Source: Pseudomonadota bacterium (GTDB lineage Bacteria; Pseudomonadota; Gammaproteobacteria; Xanthomonadales; Rhodanobacteraceae). Taken from it: a stretch of DNA of 11,475 bases. This document shows positions 1-5,494 of the stretch, piece by piece; the stretch's first letter is position 1, and each line of letters begins with the position of its first letter. The translations under genes were made by a program, and so were the position numbers. The stretch covers positions 1 through 11,475 of the forward strand of contig JAJYMF010000442.1 in NCBI GenBank assembly GCA_021787175.1, in the 5' to 3' direction. Below the pieces are notes generated by a model. That model was not told where the DNA came from. It did not search any database and saw nothing but the letters and a program-made list of their open reading frames with translations.

Positions 1-548
1 TCGCCTGCGATCGCCTGCACCGGGACCTGCGCGCCGGCATCGCGCTCCCCGCTGCGCTGCAGGCGGCCGGCGACTGCATACGCGCGCATGCCGAGGCACA
101 TCCCGGTCGCGCGCCGACCGGCGCCTCGGCGGCGGTCCTTCGGATCCGCGAGAACACTTTCGAGTTGGCCTGGGTCGGCGGCTGCCGCATCCAGCTCGCG
201 CCCGCGTCGCTGTTCTCCGATGCGTCCGCCGCGGTACCGCTGATCGAGGCCGCCGCGCTGCCCGCGGCGTCCGATGCCGAACCACGCCGCGCCTCCGCCA
301 CGCAAGTGCTGGGGCTTACCGCCGCGGACGCGCTGACGATCTGCATCCGCAGCGGCCGCTGCACGCCCGGGCAATCCCTGCTGCTGTGCACGGACGGGCT
401 CGGCGAACACGTCGAAACGGCACGCGTCGCGGCGGTGCTGACGCGCGCCGACCTGTCACCGCAGGAGTGCGTCGATCACCTGCTGCTGGCCGCGCTGGAC
501 AATGGTGCCCGCGACAACCTCACGGCACTGCTGGTGCGCATTCGCTAG
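1..548 (+). CDS. PP2C-type Ser/Thr protein phosphatase, C-terminal part (5' end outside window)
   Basis: The frame is open from base 3 to the TAG at 546-548, giving about 181 residues, so the true start lies upstream. PP2C/PPM enzymes are metal-dependent phosphatases that remove phosphate from Ser/Thr of signalling proteins. Three family motifs can be aligned: a TGAS-AAVLRI strand (the usual GTT/GTTL region), the LLLCTDGLGEHVE segment with the metal-ligand Asp at 393-395, and the terminal RDNLTALLVRI with its Asp at 513-515. The usual GDSR motif reads GGCR (177-188), so the Asp that helps hold a third metal in bacterial PP2Cs is absent. The N-terminal DGxG metal site would be off the window, so activity cannot be judged. 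The gene ends tail to tail with dnaQ, and the stop codons overlap. The family is fairly clear, but the substrate and any partner kinase are unknown. Confidence 0.72.
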   Translation, partial: ACDRLHRDLRAGIALPAALQAAGDCIRAHAEAHPGRAPTGASAAVLRIRENTFELAWVGGCRIQLAPASLFSDASAAVPLIEAAALPAASDAEPRRASATQVLGLTAADALTICIRSGRCTPGQSLLLCTDGLGEHVETARVAAVLTRADLSPQECVDHLLLAALDNGARDNLTALLVRIR

Positions 549-1261
549 CCCGGTTCCGATTGCCGCCGCCACACGCTGCGGGCCTTGCACTGGCGATCCA
601 GCGCATCCAGCCGGGCAGCGTGCGCCGCCTGCTCGGCGGCATCGGCGCGCAGCACCCGCGGGCGCCGCGTCAGCGGTGATGCGCCCACCGGTACCGCCGC
701 AGCCGGGCGCGCTTCTTCGAGATCGAGGTCCAGCGCGGTCTGGCCCGCGGTCAGGCTGATGAAGACCTCGGCCAGCAGCTCGGCATCCAGCAGGGCGCCG
801 TGCAACTCGCGCGCGGAGTTGTCGATGCCCAGACGCTTGCACAGGGCATCCAGCGAATTGCGCTGCCCGGGGTAGCGCTGCCGCGCCAGCGCCAGGGTAT
901 CGAGCACACTGGCGAACTCGGACACGCGCCCGCGCGGCGGATTCAGTCGCGCCAGCTCGGCATCCAGGAAACCGACGTCGAAGGCGGCGTTGTGGATCAC
1001 CAGTTCGGCCCCGCGGATCAGCTCCAGCAGTTCGTCGGCCACCTCGGCGAAACGCGGCTTGTCGGCCAGGAAGGCGTCATCGAGTCCGTGCACCGCCAGA
1101 GCGCCGGCATCCACGCGCCGCTCCGGATTCAGATAGCGATGAAAGGTGCGCCCGCTGCGGCGGCGTTCGCACAGCTCGATGCAGCCGATCTCGATGATGC
1201 GATGGCCCTGGGCGACCTCGAGGCCGGTGGTTTCGGTATCCAGCACGACGATGCGGCTCAT
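545..1261 (-). CDS. dnaQ: DNA polymerase III epsilon subunit, 3'-5' proofreading exonuclease
   Basis: The 238-residue protein is close to the 243 of E. coli DnaQ. It is the proofreading subunit of the replicative polymerase core and removes misincorporated 3' nucleotides. The DEDDh exonuclease set is complete: D8 and E10 (LDTETTG), D95 (HNAAFDVGFLD), H154 and D159 (HGALLDAE). The spacing matches E. coli D12/E14/D103/H162/D167. A QTALDL segment at about 174-179 matches the position and pattern of the E. coli beta-clamp-binding motif (QTSMAF). The remaining tail of about 60 residues, Ala/Arg-rich, corresponds to the part that binds the alpha subunit. The start ATG overlaps the rnhA stop as ATGA and has a strong AGGAGG four bases upstream. 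The gene is the last of a three-gene operon, whereas in E. coli dnaQ and rnhA are divergent. Confidence 0.97.
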   Translation of the reverse strand: MSRIVVLDTETTGLEVAQGHRIIEIGCIELCERRRSGRTFHRYLNPERRVDAGALAVHGLDDAFLADKPRFAEVADELLELIRGAELVIHNAAFDVGFLDAELARLNPPRGRVSEFASVLDTLALARQRYPGQRNSLDALCKRLGIDNSARELHGALLDAELLAEVFISLTAGQTALDLDLEEARPAAAVPVGASPLTRRPRVLRADAAEQAAHAARLDALDRQCKARSVWRRQSEPG

Positions 1262-1710
1262 GACGCCTCCTGCACGGCGAGCGCGGCTTCGCGGGCGGCG
1301 CGGTCGACGCGTTCGTTCTCGAGATGGCCGCTGTGGCCGCGCACCCAGTGCCAGTCCACGCGGTGATTCGCCGCCGCCGCCGCCAGCCGCTGCCAGAGAT
1401 CCTGATTCTTCACCGGCTTGCGATCGGCGGTGCGCCAGCCGTTGGCCTGCCAGCGCGGCAGCCAGTCCAGCACGCCCTGGCGGACATATTGCGAGTCGGT
1501 GGTCAGGCTGACCCGACAGGGCCGCTTCAGGCTCTCCAGCGCGGCGATGGCAGCGGCCAGCTCCATGCGGTTGTTGGTCGATGCCGTTTCGGCGCCGCTG
1601 AGCAGGCGCTCATGATCCTGCCAACGCAACAGTGCCGCCCAGCCGCCCGGGCCGGGATTGCCCAGACAGGCGCCATCCGTCCAGATTTGCACGCGGGTGT
1701 CGGCGCTCAT
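1258..1710 (-). CDS. rnhA: Ribonuclease HI
   Basis: The 150-residue protein (155 in E. coli) cuts the RNA strand of RNA-DNA hybrids, removing primers and R-loops in the cytoplasm. The catalytic acids and the histidine are all present with E. coli spacing shifted by two: D12 (WTDGAC-GNPGPGG), E50 (NNRMELAA), D72 (TTDSQYV), H126 (VRGHSGH) and D136 (ERVDRAAR). The basic handle region (WQANGWRTADRKPVKNQDLW, about 87-106) is also conserved. The ATG overlaps the stop of the upstream methyltransferase gene as ATGA. No good Shine-Dalgarno precedes it, so translation probably depends on coupling. A much longer in-frame extension upstream exists but lies wholly over the methyltransferase gene, and the family length supports the start at 1710. 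Confidence 0.97.
   Translation of the reverse strand: MSADTRVQIWTDGACLGNPGPGGWAALLRWQDHERLLSGAETASTNNRMELAAAIAALESLKRPCRVSLTTDSQYVRQGVLDWLPRWQANGWRTADRKPVKNQDLWQRLAAAAANHRVDWHWVRGHSGHLENERVDRAAREAALAVQEAS
1266..1271 (-). promoter_or_regulatory. Strong Shine-Dalgarno for dnaQ inside rnhA
   Basis: On the minus strand AGGAGG lies four bases before the dnaQ ATG, within the last codons of rnhA. It fixes the dnaQ start and suggests dnaQ is translated efficiently in its own right as well as by coupling to rnhA. Confidence 0.75.
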
Positions 1711-2393
1711 GCGGCGTTGCGCAATACGCCGGAAGCCAGTGAGGCCCCGACCGGCATCACCCGGCCACGCGCGTCCAAGCGCAGCGCCCGCAGCGAACTG
1801 CGGCGCTTGCGTGCCAGCAGCAGCGCGCAGGGGCCGCAGACGGCGGAGACCGGACGCAGACGCACGCCGGGCAGTACGGCGCCGCCGCGCTGGCGGACGA
1901 ACACCTCGACCCCGGCCTGCGCCAGCGTGCGGCCGATGGCCGGCGGCGCCAGCCACTGCAGCGTCGTCGGCGCATCCCGGCGGCGCCAGGCCAGCCAAGG
2001 CGACCACAGGCTGAGCGGATGGAAGCCAAGCACCAGCAGCAAGCCCTCGGGCTCGAGTACACGCGCCGCTTCGGCATACAGCCGCGCCGGTTGCTGCACG
2101 GCATCTGCCGCGTGCCGCAGCAGCACGACGCGAAAGCTGTCGTCGGCGAACGGCAGACCATCGCCGAGATGTCCGCGCAGCGCGCCGCTCCAGTGCTCGC
2201 CATCCGCGCGCAGCCGTGTCCAGTGAGCGATCAGCGGCGTCGCCGGCAGTGCCGGCAGCCCGGACGCGGCGGCGATCTCCAGCGCGTTGGCGGCTGCCTG
2301 GCCCACCAATTGCGGCGCCAACAGCTCGATCTCGTCCGCGAGCAGGGCACGCAGACGAGGATGGTCGTAGGGCTCGGCGACGCGTAACGGCAT
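1707..2393 (-). CDS. YafS-like class I SAM-dependent methyltransferase homologue
   Basis: The 228-residue protein occupies the same place between gloB and rnhA as E. coli yafS and resembles it along its length. The shared segments include LPFADDSFRVVLLRH (about 80-94), a V-x-E-P-x-G-LLLVLGFHPLSLW segment, and an LLLARKR-type segment near the end. This fold is the Methyltransf_11 type, but the glycine-rich SAM loop (normally E/D-x-G-x-G-x-G) is reduced to LEIAAASGLP (about 38-47), so cofactor binding is uncertain. The substrate is unknown. I chose ATG 2393 rather than ATG 2441 because a good promoter (-35 at 2441-2446, -10 at 2417-2422) would place the transcript start downstream of 2441, and because the extra 16 residues show no family resemblance. 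It heads the operon with rnhA and dnaQ and overlaps rnhA by ATGA. Confidence 0.82.
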   Translation of the reverse strand: MPLRVAEPYDHPRLRALLADEIELLAPQLVGQAAANALEIAAASGLPALPATPLIAHWTRLRADGEHWSGALRGHLGDGLPFADDSFRVVLLRHAADAVQQPARLYAEAARVLEPEGLLLVLGFHPLSLWSPWLAWRRRDAPTTLQWLAPPAIGRTLAQAGVEVFVRQRGGAVLPGVRLRPVSAVCGPCALLLARKRRSSLRALRLDARGRVMPVGASLASGVLRNAA

Positions 2394-2416
2394 GGGCAAC
2401 CCGTGATCGATGCTGC

Positions 2417-2446
2417 ATTGTGCGTGATTCGGCTGCCGCATGTTAA
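2417..2446 (-). promoter_or_regulatory. Putative sigma-70 promoter of methyltransferase-rnhA-dnaQ operon
   Basis: Read on the minus strand there is TTAACA (2441-2446, five of six matches to the -35 consensus), an 18-base spacer, then CACAAT (2417-2422, four of six matches to the -10). The predicted transcript start near 2410 leaves a leader of about 17 bases before ATG 2393. This is a prediction by eye only. Confidence 0.5.
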
Positions 2447-2479
2447 CCGCCGTCTAACAGCAGGACGCAGCGAGCCGCT

Positions 2480-2503
2480 TATAGTCGCCCGCTCGATGGA
2501 GGA
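2480..2503 (+). promoter_or_regulatory. Putative -10 box and Shine-Dalgarno of gloB
   Basis: TATAGT at 2480-2485 resembles a -10 box, and ATGGAGGA at 2496-2503 is a strong ribosome-binding site six bases before the gloB ATG. No convincing -35 was found at 16-18 bases upstream, so the promoter half is weak while the ribosome-binding site is firm. Confidence 0.45.
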
Positions 2504-2508
2504 CTCCG

Positions 2509-3273
2509 ATGCGGCTGACGCCGGTTGCTGCGTTCGAAGACAATTACATCTGGCTGCTGGCCGACGCGTCCGGCGACGCGCTGGCGGTGGACCCGGGTGA
2601 CGCCGCGCCGTTGGAGGCAGCACTGCAGCGCGAGAACCTGCGACTGCGCGCCCTGCTGCTGACGCATCATCATGCCGATCATGTCGGCGGCGTCGCCACG
2701 CTGGCGGTCCGGCACCAACCGGTCATCTTCGCCCCCCAGGACGCCCGCATTCCGCTGGCCACGCACCGGGTTGCCGATGGCGAGCATATCGAGCTGGCCG
2801 CGCCGGCGGCGACGATCGAGGTGATGGCCGTTCCGGGCCATACCGCCAGTCATGTGGCGTACCGCGTCGGCGATCTGCTGTTTTGCGGCGACACCCTGTT
2901 CAGTCTCGGCTGCGGGCGCCTGTTCGAGGGCACGCCCGAAACCCTGCTGGCCTCGCTGGACCGCATCGCCTCACTACCGGACTCCACCCGGCTGTGTCCG
3001 GCGCACGAATACACCCAGTCCAACGCCGCCTTCGCGCTGAGCGTCGATGCCGACAATCCCGCGCTGATCGCCCGCGCCGGCGCGGTAAGGGCGCTGCGCG
3101 AGCGTCGGCAACCGAGCCTTCCGGTCACTTTGGGCGAAGAGCGCGCCAGCAATCCGTTTCTGCGCGTCGACAGTGCCGCCGTGCGCGCATGGTGCGTGCG
3201 ACACGGTGCCACCGACGATCGTGCGGCTCGCTTTGCCACGCTGCGCCGGGCCAAGGACGGCTTTCGCGCATGA
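2509..3273 (+). CDS. gloB: Hydroxyacylglutathione hydrolase (glyoxalase II)
   Basis: This metallo-beta-lactamase-fold enzyme of 254 residues hydrolyses S-D-lactoylglutathione to D-lactate and glutathione, the second step of methylglyoxal detoxification. The binuclear metal site is complete: H53, H55, D57 and H58 (THHHADHVGG), H111 (PGHTASHV), D128 (FCGDTLF) and H166 (PAHEYT). The GCGRLFEGT loop (134-142) and the C-terminal RRAKDGFR are the usual glutathione-contact regions, and the NPFLRVDS segment is typical of bacterial GloB. The start is fixed by GGAGG six bases upstream and by the conserved N-terminus (PVAAFEDNYIWLL). The stop overlaps the mltD start as ATGA. It is divergent from the methyltransferase operon, as gloB is from yafS in E. 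coli. Confidence 0.97.
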   Translation: MRLTPVAAFEDNYIWLLADASGDALAVDPGDAAPLEAALQRENLRLRALLLTHHHADHVGGVATLAVRHQPVIFAPQDARIPLATHRVADGEHIELAAPAATIEVMAVPGHTASHVAYRVGDLLFCGDTLFSLGCGRLFEGTPETLLASLDRIASLPDSTRLCPAHEYTQSNAAFALSVDADNPALIARAGAVRALRERRQPSLPVTLGEERASNPFLRVDSAAVRAWCVRHGATDDRAARFATLRRAKDGFRA

Positions 3274-4607
3274 CCGCATGGCGTTGTGCCGGCCTCGCGC
3301 TGCTGATCCTGGCACTGGCCGCCTGCGCCACGCCGTCGCCACGACCCGCACCATCGCCGCCGCCGCTGCCGTCGGCGGCCGGCGCATCCGCACCGCCCGC
3401 GACCCTTCCGCTGCCGCCTGCCGCCACCCCGCCGGCGGCCGCCGCGCCCGATCTCTGGGCCCGCCTGCGCGCGGGTTTCGTTCTGTCCGGCTGCGAGGCC
3501 GATCCGGCGGTCGCCGACTGGGCGCGCCGCTACGCGGCCGGCGGCCGCCGCTTCGAAGCCATGGCGACCACCTACCGCCCGCTGATCGCGTTGATCCAAC
3601 CCGATCTGGCTGCGGCCGGAGTGCCCGGCGAATTCGCGCTGCTGCCGTGGGTCGAGAGCAATTACCGCGCCGTCCCCGGCAGCCGCGAGGGGCCCGCGGG
3701 CATGTGGCAGTTCATGGCCGATACCGCCCGCGATGCCGGGCTGGTGATCGTGCCGGGCTACGACGGCCGCCTCGATCCCATCGCTTCGACGCAGGCCGCG
3801 GCGCGCCTGCTGGCCGGCTATGGCCGCGATCTCGGCGACTGGCGGCTGGTCGACTGGGCGTTCAACCAGGGCGAATACCGCATCCGCGGCATGCTGGCGC
3901 AGCGCGGCGCACCGCCGGCCGATCCGCTGATACCCGACTGGCCGGTGGGCGCGGTCTCGCGTTCGCATCTGACCCAGCTGCTGGGCCTGGCCTGCATCGT
4001 GCGCGACCCGCAGCGTTTCCATGTGCGCCTGCCCGCCGCCGATCCGGAGCGTGCGCTGGTCACGGTGGAACTGCCGCAGCCAATCGATCTCGATCTGGCT
4101 GCGCGTCTCGCGGGCCTGACTCCGGATGTCCTGCGCGCGCTCAATCCGGGCTACCGGCGCGCGCGCATGCCGGACGACGCACCGCATCACCTGCTGTTGC
4201 CGCAACCGGCGCAGGCGCGATTCGCAGCCCTTTATGACCGCCTGCCGGCCACGACATGGGCCGGGTTGAATCCCTACCGGCTGCGCCATCCGGTGCGCCT
4301 GGCCGATCTGCTGCCAGCCGACGATCCGCGGATCGGGGCGCTGGCGCAGGCCAACGCGGTCGCCGCCGACGCGCGCCTGCCGGCGCGGCGCGTCCTGTGG
4401 CTTCCCGGCGACATCAGGTCCGCCGAGTTGACGCAGCTGCGCGCCGGGCGCAACGACGACCTGCGGCATCGCGTACGCAGCGGCGAGACGCTGTGGGCGA
4501 TCGCGCACGCGCATCGCATCGCCGTGCACGAACTGGAGCGATGGAATCACCTGCACGGCAGCACCCTGCATCCGGGCCAGTGGCTGCGACTGACCGCGCC
4601 GGACTGA
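3270..4607 (+). CDS. mltD: MltD-type membrane-bound lytic murein transglycosylase
   Basis: The 445-residue lipoprotein has a signal peptide ending in the lipobox LAAC (Cys19) and a Pro/Ala-rich linker (about 21-60). A family-1 SLT domain follows (about 115-215), then a middle region and a LysM module at about 398-443 (VRSGETLWAIAHAHRI...WNHLHG...LHPGQWLRL) that binds peptidoglycan. The enzyme cleaves glycan strands to 1,6-anhydro-muropeptides. The catalytic Glu is E129 (LLPWVESNYRA), supported by GMWQF at 144-148. The usual YNSGEGRV motif reads FNQGEYRI (198-205). A second segment at about 345-380 looks like a worn LysM. E. coli MltD is 452 residues with two LysM modules. A non-acidic residue after Cys19 (Ala) predicts outer-membrane sorting. 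The start overlaps the gloB stop, and gloB-mltD adjacency is conserved. Confidence 0.9.
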   Translation: MTAWRCAGLALLILALAACATPSPRPAPSPPPLPSAAGASAPPATLPLPPAATPPAAAAPDLWARLRAGFVLSGCEADPAVADWARRYAAGGRRFEAMATTYRPLIALIQPDLAAAGVPGEFALLPWVESNYRAVPGSREGPAGMWQFMADTARDAGLVIVPGYDGRLDPIASTQAAARLLAGYGRDLGDWRLVDWAFNQGEYRIRGMLAQRGAPPADPLIPDWPVGAVSRSHLTQLLGLACIVRDPQRFHVRLPAADPERALVTVELPQPIDLDLAARLAGLTPDVLRALNPGYRRARMPDDAPHHLLLPQPAQARFAALYDRLPATTWAGLNPYRLRHPVRLADLLPADDPRIGALAQANAVAADARLPARRVLWLPGDIRSAELTQLRAGRNDDLRHRVRSGETLWAIAHAHRIAVHELERWNHLHGSTLHPGQWLRLTAPD

Positions 4608-4618
4608 GGCGCTACACT
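4590..4618 (+). promoter_or_regulatory. Putative sigma-70 promoter of fabI
   Basis: CTGACC (4590-4595, four of six to -35), a 17-base spacer and TACACT (4613-4618, four of six to -10) straddle the mltD stop codon. This would start the fabI transcript near 4625, giving a leader of about 40 bases. It suggests fabI can be expressed independently of gloB-mltD. Confidence 0.5.
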
Positions 4619-4663
4619 GCGCCACGCCACGCCCGGACGTGGAGCTATGCATCGGGAGGACTC

Positions 4664-5446
4664 ATGGGGTTTCTGCACGGCAAGCGCGCGCTGATCACCG
4701 GCGTGCTCAATCACCGCTCGATCGCCTGGGGCATTGCCAGCGCGATGCGCCGCGAGGGCGCCGAGCTGGCGTTCACCTACGTCAACGACAAGCTCAAGGA
4801 TCGCGTCGACGAGGCTGCCACTGCCTTCGGCTCGGACATCGTGCTGCCCTGCGATGTGGCTGACGACGCGCAGATCGAGGCGCTGTTCGCGACGCTGGGC
4901 AAGCGCTGGGACGGTTTCGACATCCTCGTGCATTCGATCGGCTTCGCGCCGCGCGAGGCGCTGGCCGGCGAGTTCCTCGATGGCCTGACGCGCGAGAGCT
5001 TCCGCATCGCCCACGACATTTCCAGCTACAGCCTGGCGGCGCTGGCCAAGGCCGCACGGCCGCTGATGAAGGGCCGCAACGGCGCGATCCTGACACTGAC
5101 CTATCTCGGCGCCGAGCGCGCGCTGGCCAGCTACAACGTGATGGGTCTGGCCAAGGCCAGCCTCGAGTCCAACGTGCGCTATCTGGCCTACAACCTCGGA
5201 CCCGAGGGCACGCGCGTCAATGCCATCTCGGCTGGGCCCATCCGCACCCTCGCTGCCTCCGGCGTGGCCAATCTGCGCAAGATGCTCGACCACGTCGCCG
5301 AGAAGGCCCCGCTGCGGCGCAACGTCAGCATCGACGAGGTCGGCAACGTCGGCGCGTTCCTGTGCTCGGACCTTGCCTCCGGCGTCACCGGCGAAGTCAC
5401 CTACGTCGATGCCGGCTACAACATCCTCGGCATGACCGGACTCTGA
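4664..5446 (+). CDS. fabI: Enoyl-[acyl-carrier-protein] reductase (NADH), FabI type
   Basis: The 260-residue short-chain dehydrogenase/reductase catalyses the last step of each fatty-acid elongation cycle, reducing trans-2-enoyl-ACP with NADH in the cytoplasm. It aligns with E. coli FabI (262 residues) almost end to end. The N-terminal MGFLHGKRALITGV nucleotide motif, Y147, Y157 and K164 (equivalents of Y146, Y156, K163), G93 in HSIGFAP, and ISAGPIRTLAASG are all present. The residue equivalent to E. coli F203 is Leu (L204), a change known to lower triclosan sensitivity in E. coli. GGAGGA at 4655-4660, four bases upstream, fixes the ATG at 4664. Its own promoter lies at the end of mltD, and a hairpin follows before the convergent ppiD. 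Confidence 0.97.
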   Translation: MGFLHGKRALITGVLNHRSIAWGIASAMRREGAELAFTYVNDKLKDRVDEAATAFGSDIVLPCDVADDAQIEALFATLGKRWDGFDILVHSIGFAPREALAGEFLDGLTRESFRIAHDISSYSLAALAKAARPLMKGRNGAILTLTYLGAERALASYNVMGLAKASLESNVRYLAYNLGPEGTRVNAISAGPIRTLAASGVANLRKMLDHVAEKAPLRRNVSIDEVGNVGAFLCSDLASGVTGEVTYVDAGYNILGMTGL

Positions 5447-5459
5447 GCCATCCGGAAAC

Positions 5460-5484
5460 GCCGCGGGGCTGCGCGCTCCGCGGC
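5460..5484. terminator. Hairpin between convergent fabI and ppiD
   Basis: GCCGCGG (5460-5466) pairs perfectly with CCGCGGC (5478-5484), extended inward by a G-U and two G-C pairs around a five-base loop. On the minus strand it is followed by GTTTCC, a short U run that would suit ppiD. On the plus strand the tail is not U-rich. It is likely a shared, mainly ppiD-side terminator. Confidence 0.55.
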
Positions 5485-5494
5485 AATCCTCGCG

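Noticed and set aside
2394..2441. Upstream ATG at 2441 extending the methyltransferase by 16 residues
   Set aside because: It overlaps the likely -35 box of the operon promoter, and the extra residues have no similarity to the family.
2850..4652. Open frame of 600 codons on the minus strand opposite mltD and gloB
   Set aside because: Low-complexity Arg/Gln/Gly-rich translation without domains; a shadow of the real genes.
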